64,000 nt of DNA from Streptacidiphilus sp. P02-A3a (GCF_014084105.1 NZ_CP048289.1:1125922-1189921), one strand, 5' to 3'. Positions 16,710 through 25,494 are shown, counted from the stretch's first letter. The notes: generated from the letters alone by a model not told the origin. Translations and numbers: made by a program.

Positions 16710-16877
16710 ATGGCGGCGATGAAGCCGCGGACGGGCGACGGCCCGCTCGAGGTGACCAAGGAGGGGCGGGGCATCGTCATGCGAGTACCGCTCGAAGGCG
16801 GCGGACGGCTGGTGGTCGAACTGACCCCGGACGAGGCCGACGCCCTCGGCGACGCCCTCAAGAAGGTTTTCGGCTGA
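16710..16877 (+). CDS. DUF3117 small protein
   Basis: 55-residue protein, MAAMKPRTGDGPLEVTKEGR at the start and LTPDEADALGDALKKVFG at the end, matching actinobacterial DUF3117 (Rv1211 of M. tuberculosis). The fold is predicted as a short beta-rich strand pair followed by one helix. No function is established. The ATG at 16710 is chosen because the family begins there and AAGGGG lies 6-11 nt upstream; longer in-frame starts add unrelated residues. The very short length and high conservation across actinobacteria suggest a binding or regulatory role. Confidence 0.9.
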   Translation: MAAMKPRTGDGPLEVTKEGRGIVMRVPLEGGGRLVVELTPDEADALGDALKKVFG

Positions 16878-17045
16878 ACGCCCCCGCCGGAACACCTCGC
16901 GGTAGCGCGGAAGTAGCAGTACCGCGGTAACAGCAGTGCACGAGTGTGGCTCTGGGCTCGCATCCCGTTCCAAGGGGCGCGGGCCCAGGGCCGCAGTCGT
17001 TTCTCCAGTCACGTCTCGCCAGTGGCGTCTCGCGCCGCCGACGTC

Positions 17046-17669
17046 CTAGCGGCGGAGCGCGCAGAGCAGCCCGTCGCCGATCGGCAGCAGCGCGCTCAGC
17101 AGCCCGGGGTGCTCCCGGACGGTGCTGACCAGTTCCCGCGCGGCGTGCGCCCGGTCGTCGTAGGAGTCCCGGTCCAGGGCGCTGAGCGCGCCCTCGAAGC
17201 AGACCATTCCCCCAGGTCGTAGCAGGCGCAACGATTCAGCAAGATACTCCGGCGACTCGGCCGGGTCGCCGTCGCAGAACACCAGGTCGTACTGGCCGTC
17301 GGCGAGCCTGGGCAGGACGTCCAGGGCCGGTCCCGGGATGCAGCGGGCGCGTCCGGCCGGGAAACCGGCGGCGGCGAACACCTCCCGGGCCTGGCGCTGC
17401 AGGCCGGGCTGGATGTCCACGGTGGTGAGCACCCCGTCCGGGCGCATGCCGCGCAGCAGGCAGATCCCCGACACGCCCGCGCCGGTGCCGATCTCGACCA
17501 CGGCCTTGGCGTCCAGCGCGGCGGCCAGCAGCCGCAGCGCCGCGCCGCTGCCGGGGGAGACCGGCCGCACCCCGGCGAACTCGGACTGGGCCCGGGCACG
17601 CAGCAGCGGCTCGTCCTCCAGGGCGTAGGCGTCGGCGAGACCGGCGTCCGACTGCCCGTAGCCGGCGAT
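17046..17669 (-). CDS. SAM-dependent O-methyltransferase with in-frame TAA near start
   Basis: Class I methyltransferase of the catechol/caffeoyl-CoA O-methyltransferase group, next to sigE as in M. tuberculosis (Rv1220c, recalled). SAM motif I is VVEIGTGAGVSG, motif II YDLVFCDGD, and RLLRPGGMVCFEG follows. Family-like sequence (GLADAYALEDEPLLRARAQSEF) extends upstream almost to 17669, but no ordinary start codon precedes it: an ATG at 17699 opens MTRTTD and then meets TAA (17681-17679) in the same frame. The first codon placed well after an AGGGG site is ATC (17669). A shorter GTG start at 17570 would lose ~30 conserved residues. Either a rare start, a nonsense mutation or a sequence error. 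Confidence 0.75.
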   Translation of the reverse strand: MAGYGQSDAGLADAYALEDEPLLRARAQSEFAGVRPVSPGSGAALRLLAAALDAKAVVEIGTGAGVSGICLLRGMRPDGVLTTVDIQPGLQRQAREVFAAAGFPAGRARCIPGPALDVLPRLADGQYDLVFCDGDPAESPEYLAESLRLLRPGGMVCFEGALSALDRDSYDDRAHAARELVSTVREHPGLLSALLPIGDGLLCALRR

Positions 17670-17879
17670 GGCTGCCCCTTAGTCCGTGGTCCGCGTCATG
17701 AGTCGACAATTCAGGCGACAGGTTAGTGGGTAGCGGCGGAACCCGACGTGGCCGCCGGCCGTTGTGACGGATGAGTAAGGCGTACCCGGGAGGGCGTGCG
17801 CCGCCCCTGCGGTCGGAATTGTCGCAGGTGGGCTTGTACGGTGATTGGCTTTTATCCGGTACTAACGGGCGAGGCGGCT

Positions 17880-18704
17880 ATGGTGGTGGCTCTGCTTGGC
17901 AGAAGAGTCGATCGAGGAGGTGTGGCCGAGGGGGGCGCCCGTTCGCGGCGATTTCGCGGCCCCGCGCCAGATCCGACGCCGAAGCCCGTGATGAGTGAGC
18001 CACAGCCCGAGCACGCGCAGACAACGCACACCGCCTCCTTCGACGAGGACGGCGCGACCCCGACGTGGACTCCCCCCAGCTGGGAGGAGATCGTCCAGAC
18101 GCACAGTGCCCGGGTCTACCGGCTGGCCTACCGGCTCACGGGCAACCAGCACGACGCCGAGGACCTCACCCAGGAGGTCTTCGTCCGGGTGTTCCGTTCG
18201 CTGTCCACGTACACCCCCGGCACCTTCGAGGGCTGGCTGCACCGGATCACCACCAACCTCTTCCTGGACATGGTCCGCCGCAAGCAGCGGATCCGCTTCG
18301 ACGCGCTGGCCGAGGACGCCGCCGAACGGCTGCCCAGCCGCGAGCCCTCCCCGGCGCAGCACTTCTACGACACCCACTTCGACGCCGACGTGCAGCAGGC
18401 GCTGGACACCCTGGCGCCGGAGTTCCGCGCCGCGGTGGTGCTCTGCGACATCGAGGGCCTGTCCTACGAGGAGATCGCGGCGACCCTCGGCGTCAAGCTC
18501 GGCACCGTCCGCAGCCGTATCCACCGGGGCCGCGCCCATCTGCGGGCCTCGCTCCAGCACCGGGCGCCGGGCGCGCAAGAGGGGCGCGAGCGCCGGGGTG
18601 CGTCCATCGACGCCGGGAGCTCCGGCACCGCTCTGGCCACGGCCGCCAGCGGCTCGCCGACCGGTCCGGCCGACGAGCTGAAGGAACGGAGGCTCTCCTC
18701 GTGA
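17880..18704 (+). CDS. sigE: ECF RNA polymerase sigma factor, SigE-type
   Basis: 274-residue extracytoplasmic-function sigma factor. Region 2 spans [34 protein letters not shown] in two conserved halves; region 4 contains [23 protein letters not shown] and [19 protein letters not shown]. An unusually long N-terminal extension (~75 residues) and a ~45-residue disordered C-terminal tail flank the core, as in streptomycete orthologues of mycobacterial SigE. ATG at 17880 is chosen because orthologues begin with a similar MV-ALL stretch; alternatives are GTG/ATG codons nearer region 2. Its stop overlaps the anti-sigma GTG by 4 nt. With rseA, htrA and tatB it forms an envelope-stress module. Confidence 0.92.
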   Translation: MVVALLGRRVDRGGVAEGGARSRRFRGPAPDPTPKPVMSEPQPEHAQTTHTASFDEDGATPTWTPPSWEEIVQTHSARVYRLAYRLTGNQHDAEDLTQEVFVRVFRSLSTYTPGTFEGWLHRITTNLFLDMVRRKQRIRFDALAEDAAERLPSREPSPAQHFYDTHFDADVQQALDTLAPEFRAAVVLCDIEGLSYEEIAATLGVKLGTVRSRIHRGRAHLRASLQHRAPGAQEGRERRGASIDAGSSGTALATAASGSPTGPADELKERRLSS

Positions 18705-19627
18705 CGGAGCAGCCGCGTCGCGCCCGCCAACCGGAGGTCGTCGTGGAGCTGCGGGTCAACCGCCCGGCTCCCGGCGTCCCGGCGGCGGAGCAGCATCTGG
18801 GCGACCGGATGGCCGCCTTCGTGGACGGCGAGCTGGACCACGACGCGCGCGAGCGCGTCCAGTCGCACCTGGCGACCTGCGCGGCCTGCCTGGCCCGGGC
18901 CGAGGAGGAGCGGCGGCTGAAGAGCCGGCTCGCGGCCTCCACCCCGCCGGACCCGAGCGACCTGCTGATGTCCCGGCTGCTGGCCATCTCGGCGGAGGAC
19001 CCGGACCAGGGGCGTCCGCCGAGCTCCGGCGGCGGCCAGGTGATGCGCGGGGTCTTCGGCGGCAACTCGCTCGGCGTCGGCGGCTCCGGCTTCGGCTCCG
19101 GGCTGTTCGGCCGGGGCGCGCTGGGCGCGGAGAACCCGCTGCCCGGCGTCGATCCGCGGGCCGAGCGCGGGGCGGTGCCGTTCCGCGGCGAGCAGCGTCC
19201 GATCGCCGCCGCGCTGGACGACCCGCTGCGCCGCCCGGAGCCCGCGCCGGGCCCGCTGCGCGCGGTCTCGGCCGGTTCGCTGGCCCGTGGCCGCCGCTTC
19301 GCCTTCGCCGCGGCCGGGGCGTTCTCGGTGGCGGCGGTGGCGCTGGGCGGCGCGGTCACCGGGGTGACCGCCTCCGGAACCCCGCTGGAGGACCCGTACG
19401 GCAATGTGGCGCCGGTGTCCGACTCCAGCGGCGGCGGACAGCTCCCGGTCTTCGGCGGCCGGGGCGGCGCGGCCCCGGCGGCGGTGCCGGTGAACGCGGC
19501 GAACTCGCTGAACACGGCCAGTGTGCTGGACGCCCAGCGTGGGGCGCTGCTCACGCTGTCACCGTCGGTGCTGCCTGCCCCCACCGCGACGGCCCTGCCG
19601 CCCCTGGTCGGCGGTCTCGCCCGCTGA
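18701..19627 (+). CDS. rseA: Zinc-type anti-sigma factor, RseA-like
   Basis: 308-residue membrane anti-sigma factor. The N-terminal ASD carries the ZAS motif His56-x3-Cys60-x2-Cys63 in [10 protein letters not shown], preceded by [17 protein letters not shown] single transmembrane helix lies near residues 200-222 ([20 protein letters not shown]), with a Gly/Pro-rich linker before it and an Ala/Pro-rich exported tail after. It should hold the co-encoded sigma factor at the membrane until stress or proteolysis releases it. The GTG at 18701 overlaps the sigE stop (GTGA) and has GGAGG upstream, so stoichiometric coupled synthesis is expected. Longer than M. tuberculosis RseA because of the exported tail. 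Confidence 0.9.
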   Translation: MTEQPRRARQPEVVVELRVNRPAPGVPAAEQHLGDRMAAFVDGELDHDARERVQSHLATCAACLARAEEERRLKSRLAASTPPDPSDLLMSRLLAISAEDPDQGRPPSSGGGQVMRGVFGGNSLGVGGSGFGSGLFGRGALGAENPLPGVDPRAERGAVPFRGEQRPIAAALDDPLRRPEPAPGPLRAVSAGSLARGRRFAFAAAGAFSVAAVALGGAVTGVTASGTPLEDPYGNVAPVSDSSGGGQLPVFGGRGGAAPAAVPVNAANSLNTASVLDAQRGALLTLSPSVLPAPTATALPPLVGGLAR

Positions 19628-19682
19628 ACCGGCCGGACCTGGTTGAATCTACCCACTCCAAGGTGTGGTGGGGAGCTTCCTG

Positions 19683-20948
19683 ATGTCCGGTGACGAGCTG
19701 TCCGGGGCGGTCCGGGGCGGTGACGGCGGTGGGTCCGACTGGTGGAGCCATCCCGACGGCCCGACCGGCCACGGTCCCGGCTTCGGCCTGCCGTCCGGGC
19801 GTCCGCCGCGAGTCGCCCCGCCGTTGCCGGTGGCCGGTCCGCGGCGCTGCCGTCCGGCCCGTCCGGCGCTGCGGCTGCTGGTCGGCGCGCTGTTGGTGGT
19901 GCTCTGTGCCGGGCTGCTCGGCGGCGGGGTCGGCGCGCTGGTCCAGGGCGCGCGGCAGGGCGGCCGGATCACCCTGCACCCGGTCCCCGGGGCCAGCGCC
20001 CACCAGGGGTCCGACAGCACCGCCGAGGTGGTCCAGGCGGCCCTGCCCGGGGTCGTCTACCTGCGCGTCAGCTACGGCTCCGACCAGGTCACCGGCACCG
20101 GCATCGTGCTCGACGGCAAGGGCGACATCCTCACCAACAACCACGTGGTCGCGCCGCTGGGGAAGCCCGGGCGGGTCACCGTCGCCTTCAACAGCGGCCA
20201 GCAGCACGCGGCCTCGCTGGTCGGCCGGGACGTCGCCTCCGACCTGGCGGTGATCCGGGTCGAGGGGGTGCTCGGGCTGCGCCCGATCGCGCTGGGCTCG
20301 GCCGTCGGGCTGCGGGTCGGCGACCCGGTGCTGGCCATCGGCGCGCCCTTCGGCCTGCGCGCCACCGTCACCTCCGGCATCGTCAGCTCGCTGGACCGGC
20401 CGGTGACCATGGGCGGCGGCTCCGGCCCCGGCCTGTCCTACCTGGACGCGCTGCAGACCGACGCGGCGATCAACCCGGGCAACTCCGGCGGCCCGCTGCT
20501 CGACTCCGCGGGCGAGGTGGTCGGCGTCAACACCGCGATCCACTCGGCCGACCCGAACGCCAGCGACCCGTACGGCACGGGGCAGGAGGCGGGCAGCGTC
20601 GGCATCGGCTTCGCGATCCCGATCGACCAGGCGATGCGGGTGGCCACCCAGCTGATCGACCACGCCCGGGTGAGCCGGACCGTGCTCGGGGTGGTGCTCG
20701 ACCTGGGCTACCAGGGCGGCGGCCAGGTGCTGCGGACCACCCCGGCGGCCGCCGGGCTGCGGGCCGGTGACGTGCTGACCCAGGTCGACGGCACCCCGGT
20801 GAGCAGCGCGGACGACCTGATCGCGCTGATCAGGGGCCGGGCGCCGGGCGCGCTGGTGGATCTCACGGTGCAGCGCGGCGGGGTCGGCCTGAACGTCGAG
20901 CTGCGGCTGCACGCGGCCACCGGGACGGCGGCCTCCGGCGCGGCCTGA
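19683..20948 (+). CDS. htrA: HtrA-family S1C serine protease with PDZ domain
   Basis: 421-residue membrane-anchored protease of the envelope quality-control type. A disordered cytoplasmic N-terminus (~58 residues) leads into a transmembrane helix (ALRLLVGALLVVLCAGLLGG). The trypsin-like triad is His154 (TNNHVV), Asp187 (SDLAVI) and Ser268 (GNSGGPL). A C-terminal PDZ domain starts near VLGVVLDLGYQGG and includes AAAGLRAGDVLTQVDG. ATG at 19683 is preferred because GGGAG lies 8-12 nt upstream. It follows rseA by 55 nt, probably in the same transcription unit or with its own promoter. Likely degrades or refolds damaged exported proteins. Confidence 0.93.
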   Translation: MSGDELSGAVRGGDGGGSDWWSHPDGPTGHGPGFGLPSGRPPRVAPPLPVAGPRRCRPARPALRLLVGALLVVLCAGLLGGGVGALVQGARQGGRITLHPVPGASAHQGSDSTAEVVQAALPGVVYLRVSYGSDQVTGTGIVLDGKGDILTNNHVVAPLGKPGRVTVAFNSGQQHAASLVGRDVASDLAVIRVEGVLGLRPIALGSAVGLRVGDPVLAIGAPFGLRATVTSGIVSSLDRPVTMGGGSGPGLSYLDALQTDAAINPGNSGGPLLDSAGEVVGVNTAIHSADPNASDPYGTGQEAGSVGIGFAIPIDQAMRVATQLIDHARVSRTVLGVVLDLGYQGGGQVLRTTPAAAGLRAGDVLTQVDGTPVSSADDLIALIRGRAPGALVDLTVQRGGVGLNVELRLHAATGTAASGAA

Positions 20949-21118
20949 GCGGATCCCGGGCCGGTACCGGGGTGCGGGTCCGCGGGGCACCGGAGTGAAT
21001 CGGGCGCATCTCGTCGCCACCGCATGGCCCCGTGGACACCTGGGACGATTACTCTGGTCGGACACGGTCCTCGGCGTATCCGGGTGCGTCCGTCCTCGTC
21101 TCGTAGGGGAGCTTCACG

Positions 21119-21541
21119 GTGTTGTTCGACATAGGCCCCATCAAGCTGGTGGCGCTGGTGATCCTTGCCGTGGTCATCTTCGGCCCGGACAAGCTCCCCA
21201 AGCTGGTCGCCGAGGCGATGGGCTTCATCCGCAAGCTGCGGGAGTTCTCCGAGTCCGCCAAGCAGGACATCCGCAAGGAGCTCGGCCCGGAGTTCCAGGA
21301 CTTCGAGTTCGAGGACCTCAACCCGAAGACCTTCGTCCGCAAGCAGCTGGCGCAGCACGGCGACGACTTCGGCCTGGGCGAGCTGCAGGAGCTGAAGAAC
21401 GGCTTCACCAAGGACGCGTCCGACGCCACCGCGGCGGTCAAGGCCGCCCAGCGGGACCCGCTCGGCAAGGTGGCGCTGGACAAGCCCGCCGCCCCGCTGG
21501 CGACCGGCGAGCCCGCGCCGTTCGACCTCGACGCCACCTGA
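21119..21541 (+). CDS. tatB: Sec-independent translocase subunit TatB
   Basis: 140 residues. It opens with a single short N-terminal helix IGPIKLVALVILAVVIFGPDKLPKL containing the FGP-x-KLP motif of the TatA/B hinge, then an amphipathic helix and a charged cytoplasmic tail. The segment ELGPEFQDFEFEDLNPKTFVRKQL and the terminal FDLDAT are characteristic of streptomycete TatB. With TatC (not in this window) it forms the twin-arginine substrate receptor at the cytoplasmic membrane. GTG at 21119 follows GGGGAG. The 170-bp gap from htrA holds a TACTCT box at 21050-21055 that may be its own promoter. Confidence 0.93.
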   Translation: MLFDIGPIKLVALVILAVVIFGPDKLPKLVAEAMGFIRKLREFSESAKQDIRKELGPEFQDFEFEDLNPKTFVRKQLAQHGDDFGLGELQELKNGFTKDASDATAAVKAAQRDPLGKVALDKPAAPLATGEPAPFDLDAT

Positions 21542-21623
21542 CCGACGCCCCGCGGATCGGCCGCGGCGGTTCCCGGCCCGCTATGGTTGCGGTGCGTCAG
21601 CACCCGACTACCGGAGGGCAGGG

Positions 21624-22289
21624 ATGGACAGCACCAGCCACACCAAGGCGGCCGGGGCGGCGGTGCCCGCCCTGACTGACGGCTATCTGCGGGCGGACTT
21701 CCCCTGGTACAGCCTGGACGACTGCTGGACCGGGAACCGCTGGCTGAGCCCGGTCGCCTCGACCCCGGACGGCCGAGTGGACTACGGCTCGATCGGCCAC
21801 GGCGACGAGCCGTCCCGGGGCTACCATCCGCGCGGCAGCTCGGTCGGCTCCACCGACGCCGCCGACGCGGTGGACGAGCGCCGGTTCGCGGTCGTGGTCA
21901 CCGTGGCCTGCCGCCCGCCCCGACGGCTCGGCGACGGCACCGGGATGCTGGAGGCCACCTCGGTCTCCTCCGCCGCCTGGCTGGCCGGCTCCGGGCTGCT
22001 GGCGGCCACCGCCCAGGCCCCGCTGGGCCGGGAGATGCGGCAGACCTGGCTGGACCAGCAGTCCAACCTGGCCTGGGAGCTCGCGGACGACCTCGGCGGT
22101 CCCGGCTGGTCCCCGCTGACGCTGCCGGTCAACGGCACCCCGCAGCCGTTCCGCTACCGCGAGTCGGAGTACGGCTGGGTGCTCGCCGGGGACGCCCCGG
22201 GGGTGCACCTGGGCGCGTACGGGCGCGGCGTCAGCGCCTACGCGCTGGGCTTCACCACGGTCACCGACCTGGCCGCCTACGGGGCCTGA
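21624..22289 (+). CDS. Conserved hypothetical protein between tatB and mrp
   Basis: 221 residues, soluble, with no transmembrane helix or signal peptide. Recognisable features are an aromatic patch near the N-terminus (YLRADFPWYSLDDCWTGNRWL), a His-rich loop (IGHGDEPSRGYHPRG) and a C-terminal part rich in Tyr and Gly. I cannot assign a family. A TATGGT box at 21582-21587 and CCGGAGGG before the ATG suggest an independent promoter with a ~30-nt leader. Its stop lies inside a bidirectional hairpin shared with the converging mrp gene. The position between tatB and mrp suggests an actinobacterial envelope-locus gene; function unknown. Confidence 0.8.
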   Translation: MDSTSHTKAAGAAVPALTDGYLRADFPWYSLDDCWTGNRWLSPVASTPDGRVDYGSIGHGDEPSRGYHPRGSSVGSTDAADAVDERRFAVVVTVACRPPRRLGDGTGMLEATSVSSAAWLAGSGLLAATAQAPLGREMRQTWLDQQSNLAWELADDLGGPGWSPLTLPVNGTPQPFRYRESEYGWVLAGDAPGVHLGAYGRGVSAYALGFTTVTDLAAYGA

Positions 22290-22308
22290 GCACAGGCCCG
22301 GTAGGCGG
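22273..22308. terminator. Bidirectional hairpin terminator
   Basis: 16-bp stem with one mismatch (22273-22288 with 22293-22308) and loop AGCA, overlapping the end of the plus-strand gene and lying 5 nt beyond the end of mrp on the other strand. Confidence 0.75.
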
Positions 22309-22313
22309 TACGG

Positions 22314-23468
22314 TCAGAACTTGTTGCGCGGGGTGATCCCCAGCGACAGGCCGGACAGCCCGCGCTGACGGCTGGAGAGCTTCCCGGCGATGCCGCGCAG
22401 CGCCGCGCCGGCGGGGGAGTCCGGGTCGCTGAGCACCACCGGCTTGCCCTCGTCGCCGCCCTGCCGCAGCCGTACGTCGATCGGGATGCTGCCGAGCACC
22501 GGCACCCGCGCGCCGGTGGCCTTGGTCAGCGCGTCGGAGACGGTCTGCCCGCCGCCGGTGCCGAAGACGTCCACCATCTCGCCGCAGTGCGGGCAGGGCA
22601 TGCCGGACATGTTCTCGATCACGCCGACGATGGTCTGGTGGGTCTGCAGCGCGATCGTCCCGGCGCGCTCGGCGACCTCGGCCGCCGCCTGCTGCGGGGT
22701 GGTGACGATCAGGATCTCGGCGTTGGGGACGAGCTGCGCCACCGAGATGGCGATGTCGCCGGTGCCCGGCGGCAGGTCCAGCAGCAGCACGTCCAGGTCG
22801 CCCCAGTACACGTCGGCCAGGAACTGCTGGAGCGCGCGGTGCAGCATCGGGCCGCGCCACACCACCGGGGCGTTGCCCGGGGTGAACATGCCGATCGAGA
22901 TCACCTTCACGCCGTGCGCCGACGGCGGCATGATCATGTTCTCGACCTGGGTCGGACGCCCTTCCACCCCCAGCATCCGGGGCACGCTGTGGCCGTAGAT
23001 GTCGGCGTCCACCACGGCGACCTTGAGGCCGTCGGCGGCCAGCGCGGCGGCCAGGTTCACCGTCACCGAGGACTTGCCGACCCCGCCCTTGCCGGAGGCC
23101 ACCGCGTACACCCGGGTCAGCGAGCCCGGCTGGGCGAAGGGGATCTCCTTGTCCGGCTTGCCGCCGCGCAGCATCGCCGCCAGCTCCTGCCGCTGCTCGG
23201 TGCTCATCACGTCGAGCTCGACGGCGACCGAGGTGATCCCGGGCACGGCGGCCACCGCCTCGGTCACCCGGCTGGTGATGGTCTCCCGCATGGGGCAGCC
23301 GGAGACGGTGAGGTACACGGCGACCCGCGCCGCGCCCGCCTCGTCGATCTCGACCGACTTGACCATGCCGAGATCGGTGATCGGCCGGTGGATCTCCGGG
23401 TCCTGCACGGTCCCGAGGGCCGTGCGTACGGACTCCTCCAGTGCCGTCGTCTGCGTGTCAGAAGCCAT
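22314..23468 (-). CDS. mrp: Mrp/ApbC iron-sulfur carrier P-loop ATPase
   Basis: 384 residues. An N-terminal MIP18/DUF59 domain (~1-95) with HRPITDLGMVKSVEI and SGCPMRETI is followed by a deviant Walker A, AVASGKGGVGKSSVTVNLA, and Walker B-type LLLDLPPGTGD. The C-terminal CPHC (in GMPCPHCGEMVD) is the usual cluster-bridging CxxC of Mrp/NBP35 dimers. It probably carries and inserts Fe-S clusters in the cytoplasm. The ATG at 23468 has no ribosome site; a TACCAT box lies 6 nt upstream, implying a leaderless message separate from the upstream DUF1003 gene. Gene order matches the mycobacterial mrp neighbourhood. Confidence 0.93.
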   Translation of the reverse strand: MASDTQTTALEESVRTALGTVQDPEIHRPITDLGMVKSVEIDEAGAARVAVYLTVSGCPMRETITSRVTEAVAAVPGITSVAVELDVMSTEQRQELAAMLRGGKPDKEIPFAQPGSLTRVYAVASGKGGVGKSSVTVNLAAALAADGLKVAVVDADIYGHSVPRMLGVEGRPTQVENMIMPPSAHGVKVISIGMFTPGNAPVVWRGPMLHRALQQFLADVYWGDLDVLLLDLPPGTGDIAISVAQLVPNAEILIVTTPQQAAAEVAERAGTIALQTHQTIVGVIENMSGMPCPHCGEMVDVFGTGGGQTVSDALTKATGARVPVLGSIPIDVRLRQGGDEGKPVVLSDPDSPAGAALRGIAGKLSSRQRGLSGLSLGITPRNKF

Positions 23469-23474
23469 GCACTG

Positions 23475-23480
23475 ATGGTA
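23475..23480 (-). promoter_or_regulatory. -10 box TACCAT, leaderless mrp
   Basis: On the minus strand TACCAT ends 6 nt before the mrp ATG and no Shine-Dalgarno sequence is present, consistent with a leaderless start inside the 57-nt gap after the DUF1003 gene. Confidence 0.5.
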
Positions 23481-23525
23481 CGGCGCGGCGCGGGCCCGAC
23501 CGAGCCGCGAACGGCGTGCGCCCGC

Positions 23526-24128
23526 TCACAGCCGCCCGGCCCGCTCCTCCACCGGCTCGGCGTACGGGCGTTGGTCGAGCTCCTTGAGCAGCGCCTGGAG
23601 CTCCGAGCGGAGGAAGTCCCGGGTGGCCACCTCGCCCAGCGCCTGCCGCAGCGCCGCCACCTCCCGGGTCAGGTACTCGGTGTCGGCGACGTTGCGCTCG
23701 CCCCGGGCCCGGTCCTGCTCCATGTTGACCTTGTCCCGGTCGTCCTGCCGGTTCTGCGCGAGCAGGATCAGCGGCGCCGCGTACGAGGCCTGCAACGACA
23801 GCACCAGGGTCAGGAAGATGAACGGGTACTCGTCGAACCGCCAGCTGTGCGGGGCGGCGATGTTCCACAGCACCCAGAGCAGGATCAGCACGGTCATCCA
23901 GACCAGGAACCGCCCGGTGCCCAGGAACCGGGCGATCCGCTCGGAGAGCCTGCCGAAGGCCTCGGAGTCGGGGTTGGGCAGCGTCATCCGGGGGCGGCGG
24001 CGCTGCGGCTGGTCCAGTCGGCCGAGGCGGTCCTCCCGCTCGGTACGGCGCTGGGCGGAGGACTCGCGCGGGCGGCGGGATGCCTCGCGCGGGTGGCGGT
24101 CACGCGGGTCGCGGCGGTCACCGGCCAT
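23526..24128 (-). CDS. DUF1003 membrane protein
   Basis: 200 residues. A very basic, Arg-rich N-terminus (~48 residues) precedes two transmembrane helices (WMTVLILLWVLWNIAAP and FIFLTLVLSLQASYAAPLIL) and the family signature QNRQDDRDKVNMEQD, then a C-terminal coiled coil. DUF1003 proteins have no defined activity. Its ATG lies inside the end of the MgtE-N/CBS gene (11-nt overlap), so the two are made together and probably act together at the membrane. The same neighbour pair occurs in mycobacteria (Rv1231c/Rv1232c, recalled). Confidence 0.88.
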   Translation of the reverse strand: MAGDRRDPRDRHPREASRRPRESSAQRRTEREDRLGRLDQPQRRRPRMTLPNPDSEAFGRLSERIARFLGTGRFLVWMTVLILLWVLWNIAAPHSWRFDEYPFIFLTLVLSLQASYAAPLILLAQNRQDDRDKVNMEQDRARGERNVADTEYLTREVAALRQALGEVATRDFLRSELQALLKELDQRPYAEPVEERAGRL

Positions 24129-25494
24129 CAGCGGCAGTCTCCTCAGCGATCGGGTACGGGGCGTGCGGGAGGTCGTCCTCGTCGGGTGGACCGCCGTGCA
24201 GGGCCGACTCGCGCCAGTCCTCGGGCAGGATGTGGTCGAGCACGTCGTCCACGGTGACCGCGCCCAGCAGCAGGCCGCGCTCGTCCACGATCGGCGCCGC
24301 CACCATGTTGTAGGTCGCCAGGTAGCTGGTGATCCGGGGCAGCTCGGTCGCCGGGGCGAGCGGGTCCAGGTCGCCGTCGACGATCGCGCCCAGCAGCGTG
24401 TACGGGGGCTCCCGCAGCAGCCGCTGGAAGTGCACCAGGCCCAGGTAGCGGCCGGTCGGGGTCTCCGTCGGCGGGCGGCAGACGTACACCTGGGCCGCCT
24501 GCGCGGGCTTCAGGTCGGAGTTGCGCACCCGGGCCAGCGCCTCGGCCACGGTCGCGTCCGGCTCCAGCACCACCGGCTCGGTGGTCATCAGCCCGCCCGC
24601 GGTGTCCTCGCCGTAGCTCAGCAGCCGCCGGACCGGCGCCGCCTCCTGCGGCTCCATCAGCTGGAGCAGCCGCTCGGCCTCGTGCTCCGGCAGCTCCGAC
24701 AGCAGGTCGGCGGCGTCGTCCGGGTCCATCGCCTCCAGCACGTCGGCGGCCCGCTCCTGGTGCAGCGCGCCCAGGATCGCCACCTGGTCGTCCTCCGGCA
24801 GCTCCTCCATCACGTCGGCCAGCCGCTCGTCGTCCAGCGCGGCGGCGACCTCGGAGCGGCGCTTCGCGGACAGGTGGTGCAGCACGTTCGCCAGGTCGGC
24901 CGGGCGCAGCTGCTCGAAGGTCGCCAGCAGGTTGGCCGCGCCCTGGTCCTCCTCGCGCAGCCCGAAGCCGGTGACCGCCGACCAGTCCACGGTCAGCGTC
25001 TCGCCCTTCCGGCGGACCGCCCGCCACCAGCCGGTCGGGGCCGTGCCGCTGGTCGGCCCGGACGGTCGGCCGCGCTCGACGAAGACCTTGTCGATCTCCC
25101 AGTCGCGGTTCCTGACCTGGGTTATCGCCACGTCCAGCACGGTCACCGTGTCCCCGGCGGCGCCACCGGCCTGCTCGGTGACCAGCTGCACCCGCCGGTC
25201 CAGCAGCTCCGCCAGTACCAGGGTCTCGCTGGAGCGCTGCTCGAAGCGGCGCATGTTGATCACACCGGTGGTGATCACCTGACCGGACTCCAGGCTGGTG
25301 ACCCGGTTCATCGGCAGGAACACCCGGCGCTTGTTGGTGAGCTCCACGGCGAAACCGGCCACCCGGGGCGGTCGGCCGCCCAGTCGCAGGTTGACCACCA
25401 GGTCGCGGATCCGGCCCACCTGGTCCCCGTTGGGATCGAAGACGGCCACCCCGACGAGGTGGGAGACGAACACGCGGGAGGCCGCTCCGGTCAT
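24118..25494 (-). CDS. PRC-barrel / MgtE N-domain / CBS protein lacking the channel
   Basis: 458 residues. The N-terminal ~170 residues hold two PRC-barrel-like units (VAVFDPNGDQVGRIRDLVV; VTVLDVAITQVRNRDWEI). An MgtE-type alpha-solenoid follows (LRPADLANVLHHL, RAADVLEAMDPDDAADLLSEL), then a CBS pair (GGLMTTEPVVLEPDATV; AAPIVDERGLLLGAVTVDDVLDHI). There is no transmembrane domain, so it is the cytoplasmic Mg2+-sensing half of MgtE without the channel. The overlapping DUF1003 membrane protein is a candidate partner. The ATG follows GGAAGG. Function, perhaps Mg2+ or nucleotide sensing, is inference from domain homology. Confidence 0.9.
   Translation of the reverse strand: MTGAASRVFVSHLVGVAVFDPNGDQVGRIRDLVVNLRLGGRPPRVAGFAVELTNKRRVFLPMNRVTSLESGQVITTGVINMRRFEQRSSETLVLAELLDRRVQLVTEQAGGAAGDTVTVLDVAITQVRNRDWEIDKVFVERGRPSGPTSGTAPTGWWRAVRRKGETLTVDWSAVTGFGLREEDQGAANLLATFEQLRPADLANVLHHLSAKRRSEVAAALDDERLADVMEELPEDDQVAILGALHQERAADVLEAMDPDDAADLLSELPEHEAERLLQLMEPQEAAPVRRLLSYGEDTAGGLMTTEPVVLEPDATVAEALARVRNSDLKPAQAAQVYVCRPPTETPTGRYLGLVHFQRLLREPPYTLLGAIVDGDLDPLAPATELPRITSYLATYNMVAAPIVDERGLLLGAVTVDDVLDHILPEDWRESALHGGPPDEDDLPHAPYPIAEETAADGR

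Noticed and set aside
17236-17709. Alternative frame at the O-methyltransferase start that avoids the TAA
   Set aside because: It runs out of frame with the methyltransferase motifs and is Arg-rich; it would need a frameshift to reach the conserved domain.
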